Of a stretch of DNA of 64,000 bases, positions 10,382 to 19,580 are shown piece by piece (positions within the stretch are counted from its first letter, which is position 1; each line of letters begins with the position of its first letter). The DNA comes from Leptospira dzoumogneensis (GTDB lineage Bacteria; Spirochaetota; Leptospiria; Leptospirales; Leptospiraceae): assembly GCF_004770895.1 (NCBI RefSeq), contig NZ_RQHS01000012.1, forward strand, positions 62,001-126,000, given 5' to 3'. The position numbers and the translations under genes are program-made. The notes beneath the pieces were generated by a model that saw nothing but the letters and a program-made list of their open reading frames with translations, did not search any database and was not told where the DNA came from.

Positions 10382-10853
10382 TCCGAATTTAGAAGACATA
10401 CAAACACTTCGAGAATTCAAAAAACAACTCTTCTCGGTGTATTGGGAAAGGTTCGGCACCTTCTACGTACACGTAATGCCTCATCCGGATCTAAAGATCG
10501 GAAAAAGAGGACTCCTGGGAGAAGAGCCCGAATCAGGTATCATCCTAGTCATAGGACCCCGCGCCGCAAGAGATATCAAAATAGAAGAAGAATGGGTCTA
10601 CGCTGAACTACAGTTCGGCTACACTTGGGAAGAAGTATTCCTTCCCTGGGACGGAATTTTCAGATATTTCGACAAGTCCCAACAAACAGTCACTCAAATG
10701 AGAATTTATTTAGGTAAACCGGACATTCCTCCTAAAAAAGAGGAAACATCTACGGCAGAAACCAAAGAAGAAGTTTCGGATCCTGGATCCGGATCTTCTA
10801 AACGAAAAGATAATGTAATCCAAGTAGACTTCGGGAGTAAAACAAAGAAATGA
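10371..10853 (+). CDS. SspB-like ClpXP adaptor (putative)
   Basis: 160 residues. The central part (IILVIGPRAARD, then a strand reading WVYAELQFGYTWEEVFLPWDGIFRYF, residues 57-100) matches the SspB fold pattern, in which an A-R-F-G-G strand precedes V-x-V-P and an I-Y-A helix. A charged, low-complexity linker (about 120-147) leads to a short basic/hydrophobic tail (VIQVDFGSK), as SspB has for docking on ClpX. SspB hands ssrA-tagged and other proteins to ClpXP. The identification rests on pattern alone and could be wrong. Two adjacent ATGs (10371, 10374) are possible starts. The TGA overlaps the next ATG by 4 bp. Confidence 0.6.
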   Translation: MMDSPNLEDIQTLREFKKQLFSVYWERFGTFYVHVMPHPDLKIGKRGLLGEEPESGIILVIGPRAARDIKIEEEWVYAELQFGYTWEEVFLPWDGIFRYFDKSQQTVTQMRIYLGKPDIPPKKEETSTAETKEEVSDPGSGSSKRKDNVIQVDFGSKTKK

Positions 10854-12457
10854 GCAAATACAAATGGTTTGTTGCCGGGGACCTGGATGGATTCTTCGGC
10901 CTGATGATCGATAACCTGATCCAAATTTTGGTTCTGGTAGCTTTGTGTATCGGTTTTTGTGGAATGCCTCAGGACTTCGTATTCAGAGTGGTGATCCCTG
11001 GAGCTGCGATCTCTCTTTTAGTCGGAAATATTTTCTACGCTTGGCAGGCAAGACAACTCTCAATTTCTGAAAACAGAAGTGATGTAACTGCATTACCTTA
11101 CGGGATCAATACGGTTTCTTTATTTGCATTCGTCTTTTTCGTAATGTTCCCGGTTTACCAAAAAACGAATAGTTATAAAGCTGCTTGGTCTATCGGACTT
11201 CTAGCAAGTTTTCTATCCGGTTTGATCGAATTTTTCGGGGCATTTGTTGCGGAGAAGATCCGCAAGGCAACTCCAAGAGCTGCGCTTCTTTCTGCGTTAG
11301 CCGGGATTGCACTTACATTTATCTCCATGGACTTTTTGGTCCGTACATTCTTAAATCCACTGGTTGCATTTGTTCCATTCGGAATTATTCTTTTACAATA
11401 TTTCGGAAGAGTGGTATTTCCATTTAAGATCCCTGGCGGACTTATCTCCGTAATCGTGGGAACCTTATTAGCCTGGTATCTTCCCCATATCACCGGAAAA
11501 CAGATGATGGACGGAGCTGCCTTACATTCTTCCATCGATTTTGGATTTAATTTTCCGGTATGGAGCGGAGTAGATCTATTCGAGGCTTGGAACCAGATCG
11601 GTATCAGAGAATATCTATCTGTGATCTTGCCTATGGGAATTTTTAACGTAATCGGTTCTTTACAAAATATAGAATCCGCAGAAGCAGCAGGAGATAAATA
11701 CAATACCAGAAATTCTCTTATGATGAACGGTGTTGGAACAATTGTAGGTTCTTTGTTCGGATCTCCTTTCCCTACTACAATTTACATCGGTCATCCAGGT
11801 TGGAAGGCACTAGGAGCTAGATCCGGTTATTCCAGTTTGAACGGAATTTTCATGACATTGATCGCGTTTTTTGGTCTGGTCAGTTTTGTATGCGCTCTCA
11901 TCCCTGTGGAAGCTGGAATGGCAATCGTACTCTGGATCGGTATCGTGATCGGTGCACAAGCATTCGAAGCTACACCCACGAGACATGCACCGGCGGTTGT
12001 GATCGGACTCCTTCCTGCACTAGCCGGTTGGGGAGTATTGATGATCCAAAGTGCATTTAATTATGCAGCCCCGATTTTAGCAAAAGCGATAGAAGGAACA
12101 GAGGCCGCTTCCAAAACCCAGAATATCTGGCTTTCTACAGTGCCTCTAGACCAACCGATTTTTCCGTATTCTTTAGGCGGGCTTTTGAGTTTATCCCAAG
12201 GATTTTTACTTTCTTCCATGGTTTGGGCTGCGATCGCTACATTTGTGATCGATCGAGATTTTAAGAAGGCGATCATCGCCAGTTTGATCGGTGCATTTCT
12301 TGCCGGAACAGGATTTATACATTCTTATTCCTTGGCTGGAAACGCAATTTTGAACTCTTTTCAGCTGAACCTGGGTCCATTTGTTTGGTCATATTTATCA
12401 CTTGCGGGACTTTTTCTTCTCGCTTCTTTCTTGAAGAAGGAACCTAGAGCGGTCTAA
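10850..12457 (+). CDS. NCS2-like purine/uracil/xanthine-type permease
   Basis: A 535-residue polytopic inner-membrane protein with about 12-14 hydrophobic segments. The early motif DVTALPYGINTVSLFAF and the internal repeat pattern are typical of uncharacterised NCS2/SulP-fold permeases. The substrate is not readable from sequence, although nucleobases are the family's usual cargo. It is translationally coupled (ATGA) to the SspB-like gene and followed by an 80-bp gap before htpX. A link to adenine salvage (apt, 1 kb downstream) is only suggestive. Confidence 0.78.
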   Translation: MSKYKWFVAGDLDGFFGLMIDNLIQILVLVALCIGFCGMPQDFVFRVVIPGAAISLLVGNIFYAWQARQLSISENRSDVTALPYGINTVSLFAFVFFVMFPVYQKTNSYKAAWSIGLLASFLSGLIEFFGAFVAEKIRKATPRAALLSALAGIALTFISMDFLVRTFLNPLVAFVPFGIILLQYFGRVVFPFKIPGGLISVIVGTLLAWYLPHITGKQMMDGAALHSSIDFGFNFPVWSGVDLFEAWNQIGIREYLSVILPMGIFNVIGSLQNIESAEAAGDKYNTRNSLMMNGVGTIVGSLFGSPFPTTIYIGHPGWKALGARSGYSSLNGIFMTLIAFFGLVSFVCALIPVEAGMAIVLWIGIVIGAQAFEATPTRHAPAVVIGLLPALAGWGVLMIQSAFNYAAPILAKAIEGTEAASKTQNIWLSTVPLDQPIFPYSLGGLLSLSQGFLLSSMVWAAIATFVIDRDFKKAIIASLIGAFLAGTGFIHSYSLAGNAILNSFQLNLGPFVWSYLSLAGLFLLASFLKKEPRAV

Positions 12458-12537
12458 TAATCACCGGAATTTAGAAGACCGGCGGGCATGGAACTACCAA
12501 AGCCCGGAAAACTTCTAAAAAGGAGAACTGTTCGCCT

Positions 12538-13449
12538 ATGGCGCTTTTTCGTAGATTTGGATTATTCGCGTTAACTAATATCGCGGTAATTTTCACGATC
12601 GGATTACTACTCAGACTTTCCGGATTGGATGTATATTTGGCCAAGTCAGGGGTTCCTTACGCTACTACCCTTTTATTCGCAACGATCTGGGGTATGGGAG
12701 GCGCATTCATTTCTTTGCTGCTTTCCAAGTTTATGGTAAAGGCCTCCATGGGAGTCCAAGTTATCGATCCTAGAAACGCATCCGGATGGCAAAGAGATCT
12801 TTTAACTAGAGTGCAAAGATTGGCTTCAGCTGCAGGACTTCCAATGCCGGAAGTCGGGTATTATGAATCTCCCGAGATCAATGCATTCGCTACAGGACCT
12901 AGCAGGAACAGTGCGTTAGTAGCAGTATCCACCGGACTTTTGAACGGAATGGACAGCGAAGAATTGGATGGAGTTTTAGGACACGAACTTTCTCACGTAG
13001 CCAATGGAGACATGGTGACCATGACATTGGTACAAGGAGTGATCAACTCATTCGTGATCTTCTTCTCTTGGATCGTAAGTAAAGTGATCGTTTCTCAATT
13101 GAATCGTAACGATGACAGAGGATCCAGCGGTGGATTTTTCATGGAGTTCATGATCAGACAACTTCTGATGGTAGTCTTCGGACTTTTAGGCTCCATAGTT
13201 GTGGCTTACGTTTCCAGAGCTAGAGAGTTCCGCGCAGACGCAGGCGGAGCAAAATTGGCCGGAAGATCCAGCATGATCTCCGCTTTAGAAAGATTAAAAG
13301 TAGCTTTCAATAGAGATCCAATCGATCAAAGAGGAGAGACCATCGCCGCTTTGAAAATTTCTAACAGAGCCGGAGGACTTGCTTCCTTATTTGCAACCCA
13401 CCCTCCTCTAGAAGAAAGAATTGCCGCTCTTAGAGCAAAAGCATACTAA
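12538..13449 (+). CDS. htpX: HtpX-like membrane zinc metalloprotease (M48B)
   Basis: 303 residues, normal for HtpX, the inner-membrane quality-control protease that cuts misfolded membrane proteins. Two N-terminal helices (about 8-28, 43-63) precede the zinc motif HELSH (H149, E150, H153). Two further helices follow, with the third ligand Glu in the AREFRADAGG motif (about 230). An AAAAGGAG ribosome-binding sequence lies at about 12517-12525, 12 nt before the ATG. A GC-rich hairpin follows the stop. Confidence 0.95.
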   Translation: MALFRRFGLFALTNIAVIFTIGLLLRLSGLDVYLAKSGVPYATTLLFATIWGMGGAFISLLLSKFMVKASMGVQVIDPRNASGWQRDLLTRVQRLASAAGLPMPEVGYYESPEINAFATGPSRNSALVAVSTGLLNGMDSEELDGVLGHELSHVANGDMVTMTLVQGVINSFVIFFSWIVSKVIVSQLNRNDDRGSSGGFFMEFMIRQLLMVVFGLLGSIVVAYVSRAREFRADAGGAKLAGRSSMISALERLKVAFNRDPIDQRGETIAALKISNRAGGLASLFATHPPLEERIAALRAKAY

Positions 13450-13459
13450 CCTTAAACGT

Positions 13460-13482
13460 CGGCCTCTCTTTTCGGGAGGCCG
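13460..13482 (+). terminator. hairpin after htpX, possible terminator
   Basis: The 7-bp stem CGGCCTC/GAGGCCG (13460-13466 with 13476-13482) is followed by a weak T-rich stretch. It sits in the 99-bp gap between htpX and the apt start chosen here. The poor T-run makes efficient termination uncertain. Confidence 0.5.
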
Positions 13483-13548
13483 TTCCTATTCCCATTGAAA
13501 AAAGAATTGTTTGTTCCTTTCCGGAAAATGGAATTGGACTTCGAGCCC

Positions 13549-14082
13549 ATGTCCATAGTTAAAAGCAAAATTCGCACGATCCCGGATTATCCCCGCAAAG
13601 GAATCCTATTCAGAGACATCACTTCCCTATTATTAGATCCGGAAGGTTTAGCTCTTACCATAGGCACTTTCGTGGACCGGTACACAGGCAAAGGAATCAC
13701 TAAAGTTGCCGGAATTGAAGCAAGAGGTTTTATCATTGGTGCACCTCTCGCATTCCAATTGGGAGTAGGTTTTATACCTATCCGTAAAAAAGGAAAACTT
13801 CCTTCTGAAACTGTTTCCCAAGAATACGATCTAGAATATGGAAAAGATGTGATCGAGATCCATAAAGATTCCGTGGTTCCTGGAGACAGGATCCTGCTCA
13901 TGGACGACTTGATCGCAACAGGCGGGACAATGATCGCAGCAGTTCAGTTATTACAAAAGCTGGGTGCAGAAGTTCCGGAAGTAGGAGTCATCATTGATCT
14001 TCCTGATCTGGGCGGAGCAACAAAATTAAGTAAAGATCTAGGTGTAAACGTATTCTCTATCTGCGAATTCGAAGGACATTAA
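13549..14082 (+). CDS. apt: adenine phosphoribosyltransferase
   Basis: Makes AMP from adenine and PRPP for purine salvage in the cytoplasm. Family motifs are [13 protein letters not shown] near the N-terminus, [11 protein letters not shown], and the PRPP-binding loop [14 protein letters not shown] chose the ATG at 13549 ([11 protein letters not shown]), which gives 177 residues and the usual leptospiral N-terminus. An upstream ATG (13528) and TTG (13495) are in frame but add residues with no family match. The following protease gene starts 7 bp after the stop. Confidence 0.93.
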   Translation: MSIVKSKIRTIPDYPRKGILFRDITSLLLDPEGLALTIGTFVDRYTGKGITKVAGIEARGFIIGAPLAFQLGVGFIPIRKKGKLPSETVSQEYDLEYGKDVIEIHKDSVVPGDRILLMDDLIATGGTMIAAVQLLQKLGAEVPEVGVIIDLPDLGGATKLSKDLGVNVFSICEFEGH

Positions 14083-14089
14083 GACTCTA

Positions 14090-15550
14090 ATGCAGATCCT
14101 GAAATCCGGTCTGATTGTACTAGTATTCTCTCTTCATTTTCCTCTCTTCTCGGAAGAAAGAAGTGATTTCGATCATGTGCGTAAAGCAGTCGTACAGATC
14201 AAAGTATATTCCCAAGCATTCAGCGCATTCACCCCTTGGGCAACAGACGGGGTCCGTGCAAGTTCAGGCACTGGATTTCTGATCGGAAATAAAAGAATAT
14301 TAACAAATGCTCATGTAATCTCTAATGCAAAGTATGTTCAAGTCCAAAGATATAACCAGACAGAATGGTATAGGGTCAAGATACTACATGTTGCTCATGA
14401 CTGCGATCTAGCGGTTCTGGAAGCGGAAGATCCTGAATTTTATAAGGACTCCACAGACCTAAGCCTGGGAGAGATCCCTGAACTCAATTCTTCTCTTATC
14501 GTCGTAGGATACCCAATCGGAGGAAATAAGGTCTCCGTGACCAGAGGGATCGTTTCCAGAAAAGAACAATCCAAATACGAACATTCTTCCGTAGACAGTC
14601 ACTTAGTTTTACAAGTGGATGCTGCGATCAATCCGGGGAACTCCGGAGGACCCGCCATCCAAAACAATAAGGTGGTAGGAGTCGCATTCCAAGTCGCCAC
14701 TAAAGGGGAAAATATAGGTTATCTAATCCCTACAAAAGTGATCCGTCATTTTCTAAAGGATATAGAAGACGGAAGATACGACGGTTATGTGGAACTTGGT
14801 ATCGGAACATTCAATTCTTTTAATACTTCTCTCAGAAAAGCGAAAGGTATCCCTGAAGGTCTTGAGGGAGTATTTGTAACCCGTATCCTTCCTAACGGCT
14901 CCGCAGATGGATACTTAAAAGAAGGAGATTACCTGACTGAGATAGACGGGCTCTCCATCGGAAGAAACGGGACCATTACTTTGGATAAAGACGCCCGAGT
15001 AGATTTTACGGAAACTGTAGATGATAAATATTCAGGCGAACCGATCCGATTCAAAGTATTTCGTAACGGCAAATTGATCGATGTGGAATTCAAAGCCAAA
15101 AGAATGCCCGATTTCGATTTTATGAGAAATCGTTACGATACTCCGTTCGATTATTCCATGATAGGCGGATTATTATTCCAAGAGATGACCAGAGACCTTC
15201 TAGGTGCTTGGAGCAGAAGTGGCAGCACTTCCGGAGGCAGCCAGTTCTTATACAGATACGATTATTTTATAGAAGATGGGATCGGCAGGACCAAAAAAGC
15301 GGATGTGGTACTATACAGAAAATTGGCTCATCCGGTGAATTCTTCCTCCGATTATTTCCTGAACCTGGTTTTGGAATCGGTAAACGGAGAAGAGATCAAT
15401 AGCCTTGCGGATCTAAAAAGGATTCTTTCGGGATCCAAGTCCAAATTCTTAAAATTAAAATTTTTGAATATAGATCTTCCATTGATCTTGGATCGGGACG
15501 AGGCTCAAAAAGCGGATTCCCAGATCAGAAGCACCTACGGTTTGGAGTAA
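14090..15550 (+). CDS. HtrA/DegP-like periplasmic serine protease with PDZ domain
   Basis: 486 residues. A signal peptide (about 1-21) is followed by a trypsin-like domain with the full triad: H75 (LTNAHVI), D106 (CDLAVL) and S185 (GNSGGPA). A PDZ domain follows (about 225-330, with GVFVTRILPNGSADGYLKEGD), then a second, more divergent PDZ-like segment near the C-terminus. This is the DegP-like layout used for envelope protein quality control, though the sequence between the domains is unusual. The next gene is a paralogue 3 bp downstream. Confidence 0.88.
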   Translation: MQILKSGLIVLVFSLHFPLFSEERSDFDHVRKAVVQIKVYSQAFSAFTPWATDGVRASSGTGFLIGNKRILTNAHVISNAKYVQVQRYNQTEWYRVKILHVAHDCDLAVLEAEDPEFYKDSTDLSLGEIPELNSSLIVVGYPIGGNKVSVTRGIVSRKEQSKYEHSSVDSHLVLQVDAAINPGNSGGPAIQNNKVVGVAFQVATKGENIGYLIPTKVIRHFLKDIEDGRYDGYVELGIGTFNSFNTSLRKAKGIPEGLEGVFVTRILPNGSADGYLKEGDYLTEIDGLSIGRNGTITLDKDARVDFTETVDDKYSGEPIRFKVFRNGKLIDVEFKAKRMPDFDFMRNRYDTPFDYSMIGGLLFQEMTRDLLGAWSRSGSTSGGSQFLYRYDYFIEDGIGRTKKADVVLYRKLAHPVNSSSDYFLNLVLESVNGEEINSLADLKRILSGSKSKFLKLKFLNIDLPLILDRDEAQKADSQIRSTYGLE

Positions 15551-15553
15551 TAC

Positions 15554-17080
15554 GTGAGATCCAAGATCCTTCTAGTCATTATCAGCATTTGTGTTTTCAG
15601 TTCGGGATTATCCGCTAAAAAACCGAAACCTTCACCTAAATCCGTTCCGAACGGGGTCGCGTCCCAGGCAAAAGCGGAAGAAGAATACAAAAAGAGTATA
15701 GTACAAGTAAAGATCTCCTACCAAGAACCTGACTATTTCAACCCTTGGAAAAAGAAAAACCCGAAGGTAAGAAGAGGAGTCGGGATCGTAGTCCCTGGAG
15801 AAAAGATCCTACTCCCTGCACATCTACTCACCCACTCCACATTGATAGAAGTTAAAAAACATTCTTCTTATGCGGAGACAAAGGCGACCGTTTCAAGACA
15901 AGATCCGGAATCCGATCTTGCATTATTAAAAATTGAAGAAGAGAACTTCTTCAAAGATTTGATCCCTTTCGAATTCCAAAAAGAGATAGATTATCCTAGA
16001 CAGGTTTCCATCTACCAATTGGACAATTCCGGTTCTATCCAATCCGCTTCAGGCGCCCTCATCAGTATGGATCTGGACCAATATCCGCAGGGAATGGTAG
16101 AACTACCGGTTTTGGATGTGAATTCCACTGAAACACTGAACGGAAACGGAGAAGTTCTATTAGAAAAAGGGAAAGTAAGCGGTATACTTTTCGACTTCTC
16201 CGGAGATAAGAACTCGGGTAGAGCGATCCCTTCCTTTTTGATCAGTAAATTTTTAGGAGATTTCGGCAAAACCGAGATCCCTTTTAAAGGTTTCCGCTAT
16301 AGGCCGATCATGGACAAGGCCACTAAGGATTTTTACTCTCTCAAAACAAAAGACCAGGGGATTTTAGTAGCGGAGATCTTACCGGATAGTTCCGCGGATG
16401 GAATATTAAAGATAGGTGATGTAATCCTAGAGTTCGGCGGCAAAAAAATAGACTCCAAAGGATATTTTCATCATCCAAAATACGGTAAACAGGTTCTATC
16501 TTACATAGCTCATATAGGAGACGAATTCGGTTACCAATTAGGAAAACAGATCCCGATCAAGATCATCCGATCCGGCAAAGAAGAAGAAGTCCAACTTACC
16601 TTAAAACCGTTTCCTTATTCTTCTATCCGGATCCCTCATAGGAACATTGCACCTAAATCGGAATATTATTTCGATGGCGGTTTCCTATTCGTAGAACTTT
16701 CAGAAGGTTACCTGCTCGAATGGGGAAAGGATTGGAGATCTAAAGTAGATCGCAAACTTCTATACACTTTCGATTATCATAAGTTTAGCACAGGCGACAA
16801 AAAAGAAGGTAAATTCGTATTACTTTCCCAGGTCATTCCGGACGAATCCAATCAGGGTTATCATGAAGTTTCCGGAAGATTAGTAGATCAAGTAAACGGT
16901 AAACCTATTCAATCGGTCCAAGATATATCCAATGAAGTGAGATCTTCCAAGTCCAGGTATATTACGATTTTATTAGATGATGGAACGGATGTTGTTTTGG
17001 ATAAAGAAAGCCTAAATTCGGCTAACCAAAGGATCCAAAAAGAGTACAGGATCCCTAGATCCTCAATGGGCCCTCGTTAA
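15554..17080 (+). CDS. HtrA-like pseudoprotease with PDZ domain
   Basis: 508 residues, GTG start, signal peptide about 1-21. It is a tandem paralogue of the preceding protease with the same order of domains. H90 (LLPAHLL) and D121 (SDLALL) are kept. Where GNSGGP should be, it reads STETLNGNGEVLL (about 191-203), so the nucleophile serine and oxyanion glycines are missing. It is probably non-catalytic and might act as a chaperone, substrate binder or regulator of its partner. A PDZ domain (GILVAEILPDSSADGILKIGD) and a C-terminal PDZ-like part remain. Confidence 0.82.
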   Translation: MRSKILLVIISICVFSSGLSAKKPKPSPKSVPNGVASQAKAEEEYKKSIVQVKISYQEPDYFNPWKKKNPKVRRGVGIVVPGEKILLPAHLLTHSTLIEVKKHSSYAETKATVSRQDPESDLALLKIEEENFFKDLIPFEFQKEIDYPRQVSIYQLDNSGSIQSASGALISMDLDQYPQGMVELPVLDVNSTETLNGNGEVLLEKGKVSGILFDFSGDKNSGRAIPSFLISKFLGDFGKTEIPFKGFRYRPIMDKATKDFYSLKTKDQGILVAEILPDSSADGILKIGDVILEFGGKKIDSKGYFHHPKYGKQVLSYIAHIGDEFGYQLGKQIPIKIIRSGKEEEVQLTLKPFPYSSIRIPHRNIAPKSEYYFDGGFLFVELSEGYLLEWGKDWRSKVDRKLLYTFDYHKFSTGDKKEGKFVLLSQVIPDESNQGYHEVSGRLVDQVNGKPIQSVQDISNEVRSSKSRYITILLDDGTDVVLDKESLNSANQRIQKEYRIPRSSMGPR

Positions 17081-17105
17081 TAGGGCCTATACTTCTTCTT
17101 TTTTT
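17068..17105 (+). terminator. putative rho-independent terminator after the HtrA pair
   Basis: A short stem (GGCCC at 17069-17073 with GGGCC at 17083-17087, extendable by one A-T pair) overlaps the stop codon. It is followed by a strongly T-rich tract (17092-17105). Confidence 0.55.
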
Positions 17106-17375
17106 ATTAACAAGTTGTACGAAAAAAGACCCAAAACTAGGGTCCTTAGGAAAGAATTTTCGTTTAGTCTCGGTCTAATTTTATAGGAATGAAAGTTTGG
17201 ACTAGTTTTACTGAATTTTCCCGTTTTTGAACCGGGGTTTTTACGAATCGAATCCAAACTTACGCCAGATCGGCAGCTTGCATGAGTTTTTCTGCTCAAT
17301 TTTCAAAGGGATTTTTCTTTGCCCGTGAGCTGGTTTCGAAAATATGGCAGGTATAGCCGATAAGAGAGGGTTCTT
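17081..17375. other. intergenic region before the 116-residue gene
   Basis: A 295-bp stretch holding the terminator tail, a small hairpin GACCC/GGGTC (17128-17132 with 17140-17144) and then AT-rich sequence. I see no convincing gene. The promoter of the next gene must be here, but I could not assign clear -35 and -10 boxes. Confidence 0.5.
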
Positions 17376-17726
17376 ATGAAACGGACCGAATTGGAGAGAC
17401 GAGAAAGAGATCTCCGCAAAGCGCAAAAAAAACAAGAGGCCCTAGATAAACGCGGAGGCGGAAACGGAGTCGGCGATTTTATCGATCAGCTTTCCGGGTT
17501 ATTCCGTTACGACGCAACAGAGATCTTCAATACAAAAGACGATATCAATATTCTGGAAGTTTTGGAAGAGATGCAAATGATCCTTCCCCAGAAAAAATGG
17601 GACGATGTTCTAAAAAAATCGATTAAGAAGACAGGCGTTTTAGAAAAAGACAGAGCCTATAAAGAACTCTTAGAACTTCTGAGTGTAGAAGAGAACGAGG
17701 ATGAAGAGGAAGAAGTAGGCGTTTAA
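17376..17726 (+). CDS. small charged hypothetical protein
   Basis: 116 residues, cytoplasmic, with no signal or membrane segment. The N-terminus (about 1-25) is a basic coiled-coil-like helix rich in Glu, Arg and Lys. A central globular part follows, and the protein ends with a very acidic tail (about 103-113). I do not recognise the family. A purine-rich AGAGAGG lies about 12 nt before the ATG. A 9-bp hairpin overlaps its stop codon. Confidence 0.7.
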   Translation: MKRTELERRERDLRKAQKKQEALDKRGGGNGVGDFIDQLSGLFRYDATEIFNTKDDINILEVLEEMQMILPQKKWDDVLKKSIKKTGVLEKDRAYKELLELLSVEENEDEEEEVGV

Positions 17727-17736
17727 CCGCCTACTT
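17713..17736. terminator. hairpin over the stop codon, convergent genes
   Basis: A perfect 9-bp stem AAGTAGGCG/CGCCTACTT (17713-17721 with 17728-17736) spans the stop of the upstream gene. There is no long T-run, but its position between convergent genes fits a terminator role. Confidence 0.5.
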
Positions 17737-17744
17737 TAGAGAAA

Positions 17745-17768
17745 CTCGGGGAAGTTCCCTCCCCCGAG
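17745..17768. terminator. second GC-rich hairpin between convergent genes
   Basis: CTCGGGG (17745-17751) pairs with CCCCGAG (17762-17768). It lies 8 bp from the stop of the minus-strand RRM gene, so it is well placed to stop that transcript or to act in both directions with the neighbouring hairpin. Confidence 0.5.
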
Positions 17769-17775
17769 AAAGATC

Positions 17776-18033
17776 TTAATGTCTTCTTGGTTTGTTGAAA
17801 GTCTGAGGTTTTGCGATATCGATATTCAAAGTTCTACCTTTGAATTCGGTTCCGTTTAGACTATTCTTCGCGTTTTCGGCTTGCTCCTCGCTAGCCATTT
17901 CCACGAATCCGAATCCTTTACCTTCAATTACTTTCGCATAAGCTACTTCTCCGTAGTTTGCGAACAGGTCACTGATTTCCTGCTGGCGAACGGAGTAATT
18001 AAGATTTCCTACAAAGAGTTTGCGATTCTGCAT
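17776..18033 (-). CDS. RRM-type RNA-binding protein
   Basis: 85 residues, a single RNA-recognition motif. RNP2 is KLFVGNL (residues 4-10) and RNP1 is KGFGFVEM in the middle. The tail QTFNKPRRH is short and basic. Proteins of this kind occur in spirochaetes and cyanobacteria and bind single-stranded RNA. I chose the ATG at 18033 because the RRM begins at once and GAGGAA precedes it. An in-frame extension up to 18108 has no family support. Confidence 0.9.
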   Translation of the reverse strand: MQNRKLFVGNLNYSVRQQEISDLFANYGEVAYAKVIEGKGFGFVEMASEEQAENAKNSLNGTEFKGRTLNIDIAKPQTFNKPRRH

Positions 18034-18340
18034 GCTTTCCTCGAACAAAAAATTTAGGCAGCTTCCGACTCGCGAACCGGGACCCAATTCGCCTTTCCCA
18101 TAGACCATAACACTCTTTAAGAACTGCGGATTGATTTGAATGATGGTAAAATCGCGGATAGCAGGGTTTCTAAGAGAAGCAAAGCTCGGATTTGACCGAT
18201 CTGATTACAATGACACGTGCGGATTTCTGAACAGCGGACCTACAATAAGACCATTCTAATTCTTTTATAAGAAGAATCAAGTCTAAGAAAAATTTTGCTG
18301 ACTTGTTTGCAAAAAAACGGGGATACAAATAGGAGCCGGA
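18034..18340. other. intergenic region between RRM gene and GT-C gene
   Basis: 307 bp, with both flanking genes on the minus strand. It must hold the RRM promoter and the end of the operon above. A 6-bp inverted repeat CAAGTC/GACTTG (18278-18283 with 18300-18305) is the only hairpin noted. No RNA gene was recognised. Confidence 0.45.
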
Positions 18341-19579
18341 TCACCAGACCAGGTGACGCAGAGGTTTGGAAATGAATGCCAATTTTATTAAAAACGAAAT
18401 TAGAATGATCCCTAATAAGGCCCAATAAGTCGCGCTGGGAAGGGTATCGTCTTCTTTTTCCCAAAAAATTAATAAAGGAAGGCTGAATGTAAACATTCTG
18501 GAAACATTCTCGTAGGTGGCCCAATAGAGAACATAACCTCCCGCATACGCGGTTAATAAAAGAATTCCAAAGCCTAACCTGAATGCCAGTCCCTTCTTCC
18601 AATCCCCTTTAAATAACAGATAGGTGCCGGATAAAAGAAGAAGTACCAAAGGGAATCTGGAGAATTTTTTGATCAGAAGGATAAAATTTCGATCTTCTGA
18701 AACTAGAGCCTGTTGGAGTTCCCCGAAATATCCTAAAAGCCCCCCGAATGGATCGAAAAAATGGCCTAAACTTCCAGGTGTCCATTCCGGGAATTGGGTT
18801 CTCAGGTAGAGACTCCAGGCTGCAGGCAGGACCAAAGAAGAAGCCACCCAGGCAGTTTTTCTGAAATCTCTTTCGAATAATGCGATCAGTCCCAAAGGGA
18901 AAAACAAAAAGATTGCCTGTTCTTTTGTGAGAATTGCAAGACCGGCTAACAAGGAGAAGACCCAGAATCTTTTTTTTATAAAACACCAATATGCTAAGAC
19001 GCTTAATCCCATCATCACTGTGTCGGATACAAGTAAGATATAACTCCCCAAAGCGAACGGGGAAACTAGATAGAATGAACTTAGGTATTTTTTAGGTTCG
19101 GACAATAGGTCCCGGATCGCCAAATAAGAAAGATAGAAGATCCCTAAATTTAGGATGTACATCCCGAAGATGGTTGCATTCATTCCGAACCAACCGAATG
19201 GGGAAACTAAAAGTGGATAACCTATCCTGGGCGCTCTGAAACTTGTCTCGAAACCTTGGGGCCAATCCAAACTAAAACCGGATAACATCCTAGAATAATA
19301 ATAAAAGATCTGTCCATCGTAACCGGCGCCTAGATTCCCTTCCTCTCCCAAAAATACGATTGCACCCGGAGGAGTTTGATCTTTGTTTTGGTCCGCGAAT
19401 TCTTTTCCGAAATTTACCTGAGAACTAGGGCTCCAGGAATATTTTTTCCATACGCAAAAAGAGGAGAATGAATACAGAATGATAAAAACTACAGTAACTA
19501 GCTTAGGATTTCCTAAAGCTGCAATCCATTCAGATCTCAGTTTCTCATTCGGTAAAAATTTAGATAATGATCCGGACAT
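18341..19579 (-). CDS. polytopic GT-C-like membrane protein
   Basis: 412 residues with about 9-10 hydrophobic segments. The first extracytoplasmic loop carries GAGYDGQIFYYYS, with an acidic residue positioned as in GT-C glycosyltransferases that use polyprenyl-linked sugar donors. A likely role is adding or moving a sugar in a surface glycopolymer. It is the last gene of a three-gene minus-strand unit (Fur-type regulator, SGNH-like protein, this gene), with only 1 bp between it and the gene upstream. The acceptor is unknown. Confidence 0.7.
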   Translation of the reverse strand: MSGSLSKFLPNEKLRSEWIAALGNPKLVTVVFIILYSFSSFCVWKKYSWSPSSQVNFGKEFADQNKDQTPPGAIVFLGEEGNLGAGYDGQIFYYYSRMLSGFSLDWPQGFETSFRAPRIGYPLLVSPFGWFGMNATIFGMYILNLGIFYLSYLAIRDLLSEPKKYLSSFYLVSPFALGSYILLVSDTVMMGLSVLAYWCFIKKRFWVFSLLAGLAILTKEQAIFLFFPLGLIALFERDFRKTAWVASSLVLPAAWSLYLRTQFPEWTPGSLGHFFDPFGGLLGYFGELQQALVSEDRNFILLIKKFSRFPLVLLLLSGTYLLFKGDWKKGLAFRLGFGILLLTAYAGGYVLYWATYENVSRMFTFSLPLLIFWEKEDDTLPSATYWALLGIILISFLIKLAFISKPLRHLVW

Positions 19580-19580
19580 T

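Noticed and set aside
18034..18108. Longer N-terminus of the RRM protein
   Set aside because: The RRM starts at 18033 with a GAGGAA sequence before it; the extension has no RRM content.
18240..18602. Minus-strand frame of 120 codons downstream of the GT-C gene
   Set aside because: It lies mostly inside the GT-C gene in another frame and has no start signals or recognisable content.
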